Shown: positions 6,965 to 19,547 of the stretch, one piece after another
Position numbering within the stretch: the first letter of the stretch is position 1
How the letters are laid out: every line of letters starts with the position of its first letter
DNA from: Spirochaetales bacterium
Lineage (GTDB): Bacteria > Spirochaetota > GWE2-31-10 > MWDO01
Assembly: GCA_017540815.1 (NCBI GenBank)
Contig: JAFYAI010000106.1
Coordinates: forward strand, 1 to 33,175
Length of the DNA stretch: 33,175 bases
Direction: 5' to 3'
Program-made: the position numbers and the translations under genes
Notes under the pieces: generated by a model
The model's input: only the letters and a program-made list of their open reading frames with translations
Databases searched by the model: none
What the model was told of the DNA's origin: nothing

Positions 6965-7642
6965 ATGAAAAGATTGGTTTGCTTGATTATTTGTTGTGCA
7001 ATCTGTACTTCTTCATTCGCATCTGACAGGGAGATCCGCAATTATAAGCAGAGTCTGCGATATATGTTTGTCGGGCAGACGATTGTTGCTGAGTCGGTAT
7101 TTCCATTTTTGACGATGACTGCTGTAAATGTTTTCTTTGCTGACAGAATAGGTAATTCTCAGCAGAATCTTACAGCCGCTGTTATTATTGATTCGCTGTT
7201 CGTTGTGCCTGTTATCGCAGGAGTGACAGTGTATCTTAAAGGCAGGAGCCTTTTCAAACAGAATGACAGAAAAGACGAGGCTCACATCAGCAAACTGATG
7301 CTCTATGTTACTAAACTCAGGATGTTTCGTGTATTCATCGGAGTAAACTCGTCGCTGACCGGACTTGGAACGGCACTGTTTATCCCGGGTGTCATAACGA
7401 CAGCGGCATGGTATTACGGATATGCTCCTGTTTCGGTTCTGGCACTGATGGTCAGCGGACTTGCATGTTTGGCGGTGTCGCTGCCGATGCTTATCTCGTC
7501 ACTGCTGATGGTGGCTTGGATCAAAGAATGGCGGCTGAGGCTTACACCTGATATGGGACTGTCGCGTGACAGGTGGGATCATTTCTGGGAGAACGGTATA
7601 AAGGGCTATACACTGAAACTTGGGTTGAAAATGGCATTGTGA
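6965..7642 (+). CDS. Exported or polytopic membrane protein, unknown function, upstream of the hybrid kinase
   Basis: The 225-aa product begins [20 protein letters not shown], a good signal peptide with a cleavage site after SFA. The rest has hydrophobic segments near residues 42-60 ([20 protein letters not shown]), 70-90, 125-148 and 152-185, so it is probably a four-helix inner-membrane protein. No family is recognised. I prefer the ATG at 6965 because it is at the expected transcription start and gives a clean signal peptide; the ATG at 6956 adds only MQC and overlaps the -10 box. It ends 14 bases before the histidine kinase on the same strand, so the two are probably co-transcribed. A sensory or accessory role for the kinase is inference from this arrangement alone. 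Confidence 0.65.
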   Translation: MKRLVCLIICCAICTSSFASDREIRNYKQSLRYMFVGQTIVAESVFPFLTMTAVNVFFADRIGNSQQNLTAAVIIDSLFVVPVIAGVTVYLKGRSLFKQNDRKDEAHISKLMLYVTKLRMFRVFIGVNSSLTGLGTALFIPGVITTAAWYYGYAPVSVLALMVSGLACLAVSLPMLISSLLMVAWIKEWRLRLTPDMGLSRDRWDHFWENGIKGYTLKLGLKMAL

Positions 7643-7656
7643 TTAAAGAGGCAATA

Positions 7657-11217
<3,561 letters not shown>

Positions 11218-11238
11218 AAAAAAGAGATTTTGCTCTTA

Positions 11239-12159
11239 TTATATTAAATCTTTGATTAGAATCTTGTTCTTCGGCAGCGGCAGGCATGGCATCGGACAGT
11301 TTCTGTAGATAAAGGCTTGAGCTTCTCTGTCAGCCTGTAAGCTGCCGTATTCCCATTTGTAATCCATCTGCATACCGAGATCCCAATGTGAAAATCCATT
11401 CTGCTGCAGATATGTGCCGAGTGCAGCCATCTGAATGCTGCCTGTATTCGGGACAAGATGAAATCCTGACAGACTGGTATATATGTCACCCGATATAAAT
11501 CCTATCTCTCCTGCTGCGAGTTTGTCTCCGTCATAGACTTCGACAGAATGGACTTTCACAGGGTAGGTGTCATCGTCATTGTGATCGAAGATTTCTTTAT
11601 AAGCTGCGACAAGTTTTGGAGCAAGCCATGTTCCTTCGTTCCGATATGATGTTTTGATGCCGTCGACCACTCCCATAAAATCCCTGTCGAAGCATAATGT
11701 GAGATGCGGCATTTTGCGGGCATAGCGGCGGATACTTTTGTGATATCTGAAACAATCGGTGTCAAACCTTATGACGCATTTGTAGTCGTGATGACGCATT
11801 ATCGGCAGAAATGATCCTTCGCTGAGTTCCATCGCCATCGGGAATAAGCCTTTGACCATCATCTTAGCGATTAGACCGGCATCGAATGACGGGTAGTAGG
11901 CGTATTCCTCACTCGGGTTACCATCGGATATAAGTATTTGCTCTAACTCTTCCACTGTTGTAAAGTCACGCAACAATGGCGTGTACCTAAGCATATTTAG
12001 TATCAGGTATTTCTCATTATCAAGGGTAAACATGTCAGATAAGTCTGATAAACGCTGTTCGTCAAACTCGGTTCGAGACTCAATGATGTCGAAAATGTCA
12101 TTGCGTATTTGTCCTGTGAGATTATTACGCAGTAATAGATATATATCATCAGTTGTCAT
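11239..12159 (-). CDS. Leucyl/phenylalanyl-tRNA-protein transferase-like protein
   Basis: The 306-aa protein resembles the Aat family, which adds Leu or Phe from tRNA to protein N-termini for N-degron decay. Family-like features in order are GLFPM (near 104), a KSIRRYARK segment, the DRDFMGVVDGI helix, GTWLAPKLVAAY, VHSVEVYDGDKLAAGEIGF, then a segment matching the SMF/AS region, and HWDLGMQ in place of the usual D-x-Q. The N-terminal ~95 residues are longer than in E. coli Aat and unlike it. Several family positions diverge, notably the missing W near FLPIMRHH and the altered SMF segment, so activity cannot be assumed. The ATG at 12159 lies at +7 from TATATT in a TTGAAA-17-TATATT promoter and has no SD. 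It converges with the hybrid kinase, with only 21 bases between stops. Confidence 0.6.
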   Translation of the reverse strand: MTTDDIYLLLRNNLTGQIRNDIFDIIESRTEFDEQRLSDLSDMFTLDNEKYLILNMLRYTPLLRDFTTVEELEQILISDGNPSEEYAYYPSFDAGLIAKMMVKGLFPMAMELSEGSFLPIMRHHDYKCVIRFDTDCFRYHKSIRRYARKMPHLTLCFDRDFMGVVDGIKTSYRNEGTWLAPKLVAAYKEIFDHNDDDTYPVKVHSVEVYDGDKLAAGEIGFISGDIYTSLSGFHLVPNTGSIQMAALGTYLQQNGFSHWDLGMQMDYKWEYGSLQADREAQAFIYRNCPMPCLPLPKNKILIKDLI

Positions 12160-12165
12160 ACAGAT

Positions 12166-12194
12166 AATATATCACATTCTGAGCGTTTTTTCAA
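12166..12194 (-). promoter_or_regulatory. Promoter giving a leaderless transferase-like mRNA
   Basis: On the minus strand TTGAAA (12194-12189), 17-base spacer, TATATT (12171-12166), then ATCTGT and the ATG at 12159. This is the clearest leaderless arrangement in the window. Confidence 0.75.
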
Positions 12195-12302
12195 TAATAA
12201 ATAAAATATTTCTTTGCAAAATCAATTTATAGCATAAAAAATACGATAAATAATTATAGAAACAGATAAAAGCTAAATTTTTTTGAATAATTTTAATTTT
12301 TT

Positions 12303-12331
12303 TTGAATAATACCAAAAAAAAGAGTATAAT
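12303..12331 (+). promoter_or_regulatory. Promoter for the first exported protein gene of the 12.4-17 kb cluster
   Basis: TTGAAT (12303-12308), 17-base spacer, TATAAT (12326-12331). Predicted start near 12338 leaves a 66-base leader with a GGAGG SD. A second copy of the TTTTTTGAATAAT motif lies about 20 bases upstream. Confidence 0.75.
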
Positions 12332-12403
12332 AACAGTAAGCATATTAAGAGAAATACCATCAGGGAAAAATATTGACAGAGACGGTTCTGTATGGAGGTA
12401 TGG

Positions 12404-13180
12404 ATGATTAAATCAAAAAAGACAATCATTTTGATTTCTCTTTTCATATTATTGACAGTTATAAATATATCGGCGAAGAGTCGCAAAAATGACGAGAAGA
12501 GGTTTCAGCTTGGGGTTGGTTTCACTGCAAGTTCAGCCAGTGTGTTTAACTTTGTCCAATCGATGAATATGGCTTTAGATAAAACTAAAGGCTATAAGGG
12601 GATTACCGGAGATGGAACAGATGAAAATCTAACGACTGCTGCGAAGCAGTCTCTCATTACAGGCAATATACTTGGAGCGATGCAGATCGGTTTCCAGATG
12701 CGTATGTTGGCTCATGTATTCTTCAGTGAGTTGGACATTATCGCCGAGCCGATGACTAACATATCTTCCGGACATTGTGATCTTATCGGGATGTTTGATG
12801 TCGGTATCCGCTGTCCCAAATGGATCATGCCGTATATTGCAGTCGGCGTAAACGGCACATTCGGACTGTATCCGTATAATATTAAAACAGTTGAAGGTTG
12901 GAGAGATCTAACCAATAAGAATAGATATGTCAATGATTGTCTGAAAATCTCATTCGGTGCTCATGCCAAAGTCGGACTTGATGTGAAGTTTAAGAGATTC
13001 TCAGTCGGCTTCTACTGCCTGTATCTGGTAAAAGATGTCCTCAATGAGTGGACCGAGGATCTGCCGAATTATTACAAGGAGCTTGAGTTCGTAACCGATA
13101 ATAAAGATACTTACGGCACTTTGTGTTTCGTTGCAAGTCAGTTCAGATTGGGAGCAAGTATCTGCTGGTACGCATTCTGA
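12404..13180 (+). CDS. Exported, probable outer-membrane beta-barrel protein
   Basis: The 258-aa product starts with a signal peptide (MIKSKKTIILISLFILLTVI, cleaved probably after ISA). The mature part has amphipathic beta-strand-like stretches such as RFQLGVGFTASSASVFNF, IMPYIAVGVNGTFGLYP, and ISFGAHAKVGLDVKFKRFSV, and ends in a phenylalanine (CWYAF), the usual C-terminal signature of outer-membrane barrels. No named family is recognised. The start at 12404 is set by GGAGG 6 bases upstream; an ATG at 12392 in the same frame overlaps that SD and is unlikely. It has its own strong promoter, followed after 68 bases by a second gene of similar type. A small spirochaete barrel (porin or OmpW-like) is the best guess. 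Confidence 0.65.
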   Translation: MIKSKKTIILISLFILLTVINISAKSRKNDEKRFQLGVGFTASSASVFNFVQSMNMALDKTKGYKGITGDGTDENLTTAAKQSLITGNILGAMQIGFQMRMLAHVFFSELDIIAEPMTNISSGHCDLIGMFDVGIRCPKWIMPYIAVGVNGTFGLYPYNIKTVEGWRDLTNKNRYVNDCLKISFGAHAKVGLDVKFKRFSVGFYCLYLVKDVLNEWTEDLPNYYKELEFVTDNKDTYGTLCFVASQFRLGASICWYAF

Positions 13181-13236
13181 TGATCCATAATGCACAAATT
13201 GCGGAAATTTTTGTGGCATAAATACAAATAATATAG

Positions 13237-13242
13237 TATAAT
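13237..13242 (+). promoter_or_regulatory. -10 box giving a leaderless mRNA
   Basis: TATAAT (13237-13242) is followed by GAAGAA and the ATG at 13249, placing the ATG at the expected start of transcription. No convincing -35 was found, and no SD is correctly placed. Confidence 0.45.
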
Positions 13243-13248
13243 GAAGAA

Positions 13249-14817
13249 ATGAGATTGCACAAACCAATATTAGTTTTTATATTTTTGTCGATTTGTCTGT
13301 GTGCATCAGCACTCAGAGTCAATATCCCTTACGGTCCTGCAGATGCCAGCAGTGATGAACGCAAGACTTTTTCCATAGATTTTATGCTCGATACAGGATT
13401 CGGTGTTACAGGTATTAATGACGGTTTGGGCGTGACTGATTATCAGGTTTTCTTCATTCGGACAGGCTTTTCGATATGGCAGTTCTCTATGGCATTGGAG
13501 TTCAACATTCGGTTTCGCATCTTTACTATGGAGCCGGAGTTTAAGACTAACGACTGGGCTGTCCGAGACAATCCGGCAGCGACTGCATTTGCATGGATAG
13601 ATAAGATCCGCTATCTGCGGTTCGGCAGTGATACTTATCCTATATATGCTGCGACAGGCGAGCTGCCGTGGCAGACTTTCGGCACAGGACTCTTGGTTAA
13701 GCATTTCAACAACACTTCTTTTGTGCCGATCGATCGTGAGAATGGTTTCATCATGCGGTTTAACGGCAATCATCTGACGGAGTGGGGCAGCCGTGCTATA
13801 CCTGTTACTGCGTCTTTCTCCATCCCTGACTTGTGCGATCCTGATATATTCCTTATGAATGCTGATGCAGATGTGCTTAGGTTTTTTCATAAGATTAAGC
13901 GTAACTTTAGGTTCAATATCGGCACTGCTTTGGCAATGGACTTCAATGCAACCGAGGCTAATCGGCTGTCTTCGACTGACAGAAACTACTTTACATCTTA
14001 CAGAAATATCCAGACCGACGGATACACGACTTCTGTGATAGGGCTCTCGATTCCTGTCACATTCAGCTGGAGTTTCCGCAGGATATTCAGATTTATCTGG
14101 AAAGACGAGCTGGCATTCCTATGGAAGTCCGGTCTAAACGATGATAAGACTATCAATACCGACACTGCGACATTCAGCCTTGCGAACCTTGCAGAGGTCG
14201 AGGGGCGTTTCGTTTGGTTGGAGAACTCCGGCTATTTGCTCGGTGTTAATCTCGGATTCATCGTGACGACTAATGACTTCAATGTAAGCAACTTCGGCTC
14301 GAACTATCAGATCGTTCGCAAGAAGCAGTTCGACAATACCAATAATGACCTGAGTTTCATTATACTTGTCGGATTGGGATTTTACGGATTCCACGACAAT
14401 ATCTCATTTTCGGCGAGAGCATACTTCGATATGAACCACATTCACATTGACGAGACAAACTCCGTCGGCAGCTACGCTGTTGCCAAACTCGAAGCGACAT
14501 TCACAATGAGTGATGTGGTTGTCAAAGGCTTGTCGATGGATTTCTCATTTGTGACAGCGATGTCTCATCTCGAAGCCAAAGACTCTAACGGCGGCTACTT
14601 CATTCGCAGTGTGACGCGAGATTGTCGGCTTTACTTCGGGATCTGCTATCAGATATACTCTGCGAAGATACGGATGATGATCGGACTGCAGTCTCCTGCA
14701 TGGAATAACGACAGTGAGTATATCGATCCGTCGAATGAGCAGTATAACTACGATGTCGATAAATACGGAGCGGACCTGCAGAAATTCGTCGGAGTGGAGG
14801 TGTCATTTGTTCTGTAG
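13249..14817 (+). CDS. Exported, probable outer-membrane barrel protein
   Basis: The 522-aa protein has a signal peptide (MRLHKPILVFIFLSICLCAS, cleavage probably near ASA-LRV). The mature chain shows repeated 10-14-residue amphipathic segments separated by short polar turns, for example FSIDFMLDTGFGVTG, FSMALEFNIRFRIFTM, YLLGVNLGFIVTTNDF and LSFIILVGLGFYGFHD, consistent with a beta-barrel of 16 or more strands. It ends VGVEVSFVL. I recognise no named family. The ATG sits at +7 from a TATAAT without an SD, so translation is probably leaderless. Its TAG stop (14815-14817) shows that TAG is a normal stop here. The downstream gene starts within or just after its last codons, so the two are translationally coupled and may act together. 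Confidence 0.65.
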   Translation: MRLHKPILVFIFLSICLCASALRVNIPYGPADASSDERKTFSIDFMLDTGFGVTGINDGLGVTDYQVFFIRTGFSIWQFSMALEFNIRFRIFTMEPEFKTNDWAVRDNPAATAFAWIDKIRYLRFGSDTYPIYAATGELPWQTFGTGLLVKHFNNTSFVPIDRENGFIMRFNGNHLTEWGSRAIPVTASFSIPDLCDPDIFLMNADADVLRFFHKIKRNFRFNIGTALAMDFNATEANRLSSTDRNYFTSYRNIQTDGYTTSVIGLSIPVTFSWSFRRIFRFIWKDELAFLWKSGLNDDKTINTDTATFSLANLAEVEGRFVWLENSGYLLGVNLGFIVTTNDFNVSNFGSNYQIVRKKQFDNTNNDLSFIILVGLGFYGFHDNISFSARAYFDMNHIHIDETNSVGSYAVAKLEATFTMSDVVVKGLSMDFSFVTAMSHLEAKDSNGGYFIRSVTRDCRLYFGICYQIYSAKIRMMIGLQSPAWNNDSEYIDPSNEQYNYDVDKYGADLQKFVGVEVSFVL

Positions 14818-17035
14818 AATGAGAACTGCCGCGATAAGATATTTGTTTACAATGATAATGATATTCTCCGCGATCCGTATCTTCGCACAGGCGGACACAG
14901 AACCTGCAGTGAACGCCGAGATCCTCACTGTGTCGGCTGATATTGGATATATCACATTCTACGATGCCGAGGAGACTAAGCACAATGGCAGAGTCGGGAT
15001 GGAGATACCGCTGCAGTCAACGATAGTCACCGAAGAAGCTCAGCGGATAGAATGTGTCATCCGGCGTGATGGTAAGCCGATCGTCGGGATAATAGTCAGC
15101 GAAGTGACAGACTTCTACTATGACTACGACAGCGAGCACGATACTTTTTACTTTGAGCTGCACTACGGGCGTGTGCGTGTCGCCGCCGATAGGAAAGTCC
15201 GCATTGAAACCGAGTCCGAGTATGGCAGAGTGCAGTCAATGGGCGGCGACTTCGGCATAATCTCTTTTATCAAAGATGACGGGACTGTCTATGAAGGGAT
15301 ATATGACTTCGACGGGAAACTCTCCTGCGAGTCGAAAGTCAAGTATTCGCAGGATACAGCCGAGCGTTGGGACAGATACGACACATTCGCCGGTGATAAA
15401 GCGGTATTCTCCGAGCAGGAGCTGCTGTGGTGGCAGGATGCGATGAGTTTTGATTTGAAGGTGCTGCCCAAGGAGATCCCATACATTCTGGAGACTCTGC
15501 ATTATCCACAGCGTCAGGATGTCCTCATCGCTAACTTCAATAATCTGACTTCGGCAGAGAAACAGGAACTTGCCAAGATCGTACTGAGCGGGATATTCAG
15601 GTTTCATACTGATTATTTTATGGAAACCAATATGGCTTATATGGATCATATCGTGAATATATCTTGGATGCCCGGCGGTGCGTTCCTTAACCGTAAATTT
15701 GAGTTTTATCTTGATCTGTCGGCTAATCTCAATATGTCTGCCGCTTCTCGTGGTGATAATAATAATATTATCCATAGAGTAAATCGGACAAATTGGACTG
15801 ACGGCAATAATCCGTGGTCATTTGGTTCTGATCAGGGAGAGGATGCAGGGCGTATCGTGTTTGATATGTTCGATGATCTGCTGATGAAGTTGAGCCTGCT
15901 TCGATATGGTTTCGATAAGCCGACAGAGACTGCGTTTATTCAGGCCGGTAATTATTTCGATGTGTCTGATCGCTGGCATTACTCTTTTATGGGATTCAAC
16001 CCGTCCGGACTGATATATGATTTCAGGCATAATTCATTCGTTACGAAGATCAATACAAAATGTTTTGAGACATTTATCTATATGGAAGATATTTTGCCTC
16101 GCGGACTATACGGGCTGTCGATGAAATTTATGACTCCTGCTAAGAGTATCAGATGGAAACTGGGTTTTTCGGTATTTACCGATACTTATGATCTGATAAA
16201 ATTTGGTGCTGACGAAGAGTCGTTCTTTCCAACGCAGACAAGTGTCAATCTTGAGTTTACGATCTTTGACCTGCCGTCTTTTGGGTTGGACTTGTATCTT
16301 AACGGCGGTATAAATATTCCGTTTTCGTATAATTTTGCCGATGAGTCTTCTAAATTCAATACATTGGCAGGCGGTGTTAATGTGGCTGCCCTGTTTACCA
16401 ATCTCTCTGCAAACTTAGGTCCGGCTATTCGATTCAAGCATTTTTATCTGATACCTGAGTTCCTGGTTGATACTGAGCTGAACAGAGTAGGTCTGTTCGA
16501 TATGATGTATTCTGCGAAACGGCATCTGAAGAAGGATAATATAGCAGAGTGGTATACAAACAGAATGACGAGAAAAGATGGTGAGAAAGTTTTAATTGAT
16601 GACTTTTTCTTCGGAGGTCGGCTTAAACTGCGTTTCGATGATTATGAATATGTGAAATTTGAGTTGGCATATCAGATAAGCGTTGCTCCGGGGAATGATT
16701 TTGATATTTCAACTCATATATATGATAAACTGCATTTTACGCTTAATGCAAACATTGGCGATAAATACAAAGTCGGATTTAACTTTAGTCTCACATATCA
16801 GGTTGAGAAACTTGTTAATGCTATTACCGTTATGACGAGCGGAGATTACAAAACATTTTTGGGTAATAATATTGCCTTTGCAACGATTGCGATTGCTCCG
16901 TATCATATTGTTGAGATCGCAGTCTCCGGCGGTATCCGTCCTGATCCTAATGCCGGTATGGGATTTGCATATTTTGTGCAATGCGGAGTGACGATCAAGC
17001 CGAATGTGATTATAACCAAGAAAAAACAACATTAA
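14807..17035 (+). CDS. Exported protein with FecR-like N-terminal domain and predicted barrel-like C-terminus
   Basis: The product (about 742 aa) has a signal peptide (MRTAAIRYLFTMIMIFSAIR to FAQA). Residues of about 35-150 resemble a FecR-type beta domain: a segment starting ILTVSADIGYITFYD, a G-x-x-G-x-x-I turn, IVTEEAQRIECVIRRDGKPI and later VRVAADRKVRIETESEYGRV. The remaining ~550 residues are rich in alternating beta-strand patterns (LDLYLNGGINIPFSYNF, YKVGFNFSLTYQVEKLV) and look like a large outer-membrane barrel. Two starts compete: TTG at 14807, which has GGAGG at ideal 6-base spacing and overlaps the previous gene by 11 bases, or ATG at 14819, one base after the previous TAG. The TTG start adds only four residues. 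Coupling with the preceding gene suggests a shared outer-membrane complex; the function is unknown. Confidence 0.65.
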   Translation: MFCRMRTAAIRYLFTMIMIFSAIRIFAQADTEPAVNAEILTVSADIGYITFYDAEETKHNGRVGMEIPLQSTIVTEEAQRIECVIRRDGKPIVGIIVSEVTDFYYDYDSEHDTFYFELHYGRVRVAADRKVRIETESEYGRVQSMGGDFGIISFIKDDGTVYEGIYDFDGKLSCESKVKYSQDTAERWDRYDTFAGDKAVFSEQELLWWQDAMSFDLKVLPKEIPYILETLHYPQRQDVLIANFNNLTSAEKQELAKIVLSGIFRFHTDYFMETNMAYMDHIVNISWMPGGAFLNRKFEFYLDLSANLNMSAASRGDNNNIIHRVNRTNWTDGNNPWSFGSDQGEDAGRIVFDMFDDLLMKLSLLRYGFDKPTETAFIQAGNYFDVSDRWHYSFMGFNPSGLIYDFRHNSFVTKINTKCFETFIYMEDILPRGLYGLSMKFMTPAKSIRWKLGFSVFTDTYDLIKFGADEESFFPTQTSVNLEFTIFDLPSFGLDLYLNGGINIPFSYNFADESSKFNTLAGGVNVAALFTNLSANLGPAIRFKHFYLIPEFLVDTELNRVGLFDMMYSAKRHLKKDNIAEWYTNRMTRKDGEKVLIDDFFFGGRLKLRFDDYEYVKFELAYQISVAPGNDFDISTHIYDKLHFTLNANIGDKYKVGFNFSLTYQVEKLVNAITVMTSGDYKTFLGNNIAFATIAIAPYHIVEIAVSGGIRPDPNAGMGFAYFVQCGVTIKPNVIITKKKQH

Positions 17036-17078
17036 AAAGAACAGCGTTATCGGCAGAATGCCGATAACGCTGTTCTTT
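17036..17078. terminator. Bidirectional terminator between the FecR-like gene and rsgA
   Basis: Perfect 20-bp stem (arms 17036-17055 and 17059-17078) with triloop GAA, directly after the TAA of the plus-strand gene and 8 bases before the rsgA stop. T-tracts are short, so termination may be imperfect. Confidence 0.75.
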
Positions 17079-17086
17079 ACAATCTT

Positions 17087-18058
17087 TCATATCTTAGAGT
17101 CTTTCAGCATCTGTATAGTCTCTCTCATTCGCAGATAACTTTCATATCTGAATGGCTCAATATCTCCGTGTTCAACTGCTGCCAGAACAGCACAATCAGG
17201 CTCATCAATGTGCTGGCAGTTAGGGTAGTGACATTCATCACGAAAGCCATCGAAGTCTCGGAAGTGCCACTCAACAAGTTCCGGTGAATCCACGAATACT
17301 GAGAACTCTCTAATGCCCGGAGTATCTGTGATGAAACCGCCCTGTGATGTCGGATACAATTGTGCGAAAGTTGTAGTATGAGTTCCGCGGTCGTATTTGC
17401 GGCTGATGTCTCCGATCTTGATGTCGGTGTGCTGCGGCTGCAGTGCTTTGATAAGAGAACTTTTGCCTACGCCGGAGTGCCCGTTGAAACTGACAGTCTG
17501 AGAGCCGATCCTGTCGTTGAGCGTGTCCAATCCGATCCCGGTCGAGGCAGAGACTTCAATGATGTCGATGCCTAACCCGGTATAGACTTCTTTGATATGA
17601 TGATAGAAGTCTTTTATCGCATCATCAAGCAGATCTATCTTGTTGATCACGATCGTGACTGGGATAGCCATCACATCTGCGGAGAATATCATCCTGTCAA
17701 TGAAGAATGTCCTAAGCGGCGGATTATAAATAGAATCAATAATAAATAGTCTGTCGATATTGGCGGTGAGTGTCTGGACATCGCGTCCGCTGTTTTTGAG
17801 CCTCTTGATCTCATTCTTGCGGTCTTGTCGTGCAATGATAACACCTTCACCGATGGCGTCTGCATCAGACGGAGTGAAAGTCGGCTCGTAGTCAACGATG
17901 TCTCCTGCAACGACAGGAGAACGCTCTTTGCGGTTCTTGATATTGAAGTCAGTATCTAAGACTTTGCCTTTGATAACACACTTAAACTGTCGGGAAGTCT
18001 GCCTGTCCTGCACATAGAAGATGGACTTGACTCCCCACAGAACTCTGCCGACACTCAT
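17087..18058 (-). CDS. rsgA: Small ribosomal subunit biogenesis GTPase RsgA
   Basis: The 323-aa protein is a circularly permuted GTPase that checks late 30S subunit maturation. An N-terminal OB-fold covers about residues 10-80. The G motifs appear in permuted order: G4 NKID at 139-142, G5-like VSAST at 169-173, G1 GHSGVGKS at 193-200, G2 region GTHTTT at 225-230 and G3 DTPG at 245-248. A zinc-binding motif follows with Cys276, Cys281, His283 and Cys289. Length and motif order match the family. Its ATG overlaps the TGA of the upstream UPF0164 gene (TGATG), so translation is coupled. It is the last gene of the M48-UPF0164-rsgA group and ends at a bidirectional hairpin. Confidence 0.97.
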   Translation of the reverse strand: MSVGRVLWGVKSIFYVQDRQTSRQFKCVIKGKVLDTDFNIKNRKERSPVVAGDIVDYEPTFTPSDADAIGEGVIIARQDRKNEIKRLKNSGRDVQTLTANIDRLFIIDSIYNPPLRTFFIDRMIFSADVMAIPVTIVINKIDLLDDAIKDFYHHIKEVYTGLGIDIIEVSASTGIGLDTLNDRIGSQTVSFNGHSGVGKSSLIKALQPQHTDIKIGDISRKYDRGTHTTTFAQLYPTSQGGFITDTPGIREFSVFVDSPELVEWHFRDFDGFRDECHYPNCQHIDEPDCAVLAAVEHGDIEPFRYESYLRMRETIQMLKDSKI

Positions 18059-19479
18059 CAGAACTGGTATCCGCCGGAGATGAAGAGGTTAGCGGTAACA
18101 CCGATGACTTCCTGATGGTTTGTTGTGCCGCTTAAGATCTGGGCTTTGCCTACGCCGCCCTGCACAACAGCACCTAAGTTGACAGACATATCGGAAGTAC
18201 TGAACCCGAATGAGAAACTGCCTCCCAATAAGTGGATATAATCATCTTTGTTCACATCACCGTCTTTAATCTCCTGAGAATTGGTGAAGTTAGTGAAGAA
18301 TCCCAATCGCAGCGGGAAGTTAGGTGTGATGTAACACTCGAATCCCATTGCAACATTACCTGTGACATTGAGTTTGTTATACAGAGTCGAACCCATTCCG
18401 AGATATGTGTCATAACGGTTAGTGTCTTTGTTCCACTGGTATGATACAAGGTTGCCGTTAATATCAAGATTTTGAATAGGAATGTAGAGATAACCGTCCA
18501 ATGTCAGCAAAATCGATTTGTTGATGAAGAAACAGAATCCCAACGCCTGCTTGATATACAGCGGCCGGAACAGTCCGTTTTCTGCAAGATGATACGCTTT
18601 GAAAGTGTTATTTGTGACTGAATTTTTCCAACTTTGAACACTATAATTATCAGAATTCATCATTCCAACCATTTGAGTTGATTGATTAGTTTTAAAGTCA
18701 ACCATATCGAATGGTGTCGAAATCGAGTATCCGATTGACAGTTTGTCAATCGGCATAACCTGTATTCCTATTTGGAAATTAAGTCCCAATATTCTCTGGT
18801 TTTCATAATTACTTGTTGTTTCAAAATAATCACGAGGTCTAATTCCTTTGCCATCGCCGATGTCAGCGTCTTCTTGAAAAGACCTAACACTCTGATTAAT
18901 CAGCTGAATATCCCTGTATCGAAAGAAAGCACTCATACCGATTGCAAAGTATTTATTTGGCAGGAATGCGATAGACGGACCGGCTTCGTATATTTGATTT
19001 TTATAATTGAAATTTACATTTAAAGGAACATTTATTGGTTTTGTTTTTCCGCTGTCGAGATAATCTATAATAGTAGCATTTTCTCTCTGATCGTAGAACT
19101 CACTGTCCGGGCATGATACAGTGATCGCCCAGGTAAAGTGCTTGGCTTTCTGTATAAATCCAAAGAAATTAGGGATAAATGACAGCGAGTATCTCATATA
19201 GTTAAATGGCGTATTGTCGGATTTGGTATATACATCTTTGTAATAGAGCATCTTGAACTGTATCGCATTGGCAGACAGTGAGAAGTACTGCGATGATGAG
19301 AATGCAAGACCTGCCGGATTGTAGAAAACACCTTCCGGTCCGTCGGCAAGTGCTGTATATGCTCCACCGAGTCCTGCTGCCCGGTCGCCGACGAAGACAT
19401 TGATATAATGATTCTCATCTGCGAATGACAAACTGCATATAAATAATCCCAAGATAATGAGCAATAATTTGTTTTTCAT
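18058..19479 (-). CDS. UPF0164/FadL-like outer-membrane protein
   Basis: The 473-aa protein starts with a signal peptide (MKNKLLLIILGLFICSLSFA). The mature N-terminus contains the family mark VGDRAAGLGGAYTALADGPE followed by GVFYNPAGLA, as in FadL-like barrels and the UPF0164 proteins of Treponema. The rest shows regular beta-strand segments and ends ISGGYQF with a C-terminal Phe, an outer-membrane insertion signal. FadL relatives carry long-chain fatty acids or other hydrophobic compounds across the outer membrane; the substrate here is unknown. An AAGGA sits 8-9 bases before the start. It follows the M48 lipoprotein gene across a 20-bp perfect hairpin and overlaps rsgA by one base. This family is the best taxonomic clue that the source is a spirochaete. 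Confidence 0.8.
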   Translation of the reverse strand: MKNKLLLIILGLFICSLSFADENHYINVFVGDRAAGLGGAYTALADGPEGVFYNPAGLAFSSSQYFSLSANAIQFKMLYYKDVYTKSDNTPFNYMRYSLSFIPNFFGFIQKAKHFTWAITVSCPDSEFYDQRENATIIDYLDSGKTKPINVPLNVNFNYKNQIYEAGPSIAFLPNKYFAIGMSAFFRYRDIQLINQSVRSFQEDADIGDGKGIRPRDYFETTSNYENQRILGLNFQIGIQVMPIDKLSIGYSISTPFDMVDFKTNQSTQMVGMMNSDNYSVQSWKNSVTNNTFKAYHLAENGLFRPLYIKQALGFCFFINKSILLTLDGYLYIPIQNLDINGNLVSYQWNKDTNRYDTYLGMGSTLYNKLNVTGNVAMGFECYITPNFPLRLGFFTNFTNSQEIKDGDVNKDDYIHLLGGSFSFGFSTSDMSVNLGAVVQGGVGKAQILSGTTNHQEVIGVTANLFISGGYQF

Positions 19480-19498
19480 ATAAGATCCTTCTTTATAT

Positions 19499-19541
19499 TA
19501 TCGGGTATTTGGTTCGGCGAAGCCGAACCAAATACCCGATA
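19499..19541. repeat. Perfect 20-bp hairpin between same-strand genes
   Basis: Arms 19499-19518 and 19522-19541 with triloop GAA, core TTTGGTTCGGC paired with GCCGAACCAAA. It lacks a T-tract on either side and sits between the M48 stop and the UPF0164 start, so an mRNA-stabilising, processing or partial-termination role is more likely than full termination. Confidence 0.8.
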
Positions 19542-19547
19542 TAACAT

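Noticed and set aside
11219..11242. Hairpin AAGAG/CTCTT between the hybrid kinase and the transferase-like gene as a terminator
   Set aside because: The stem is only five base pairs with a six-base loop and weak flanks; not enough to support a terminator call.
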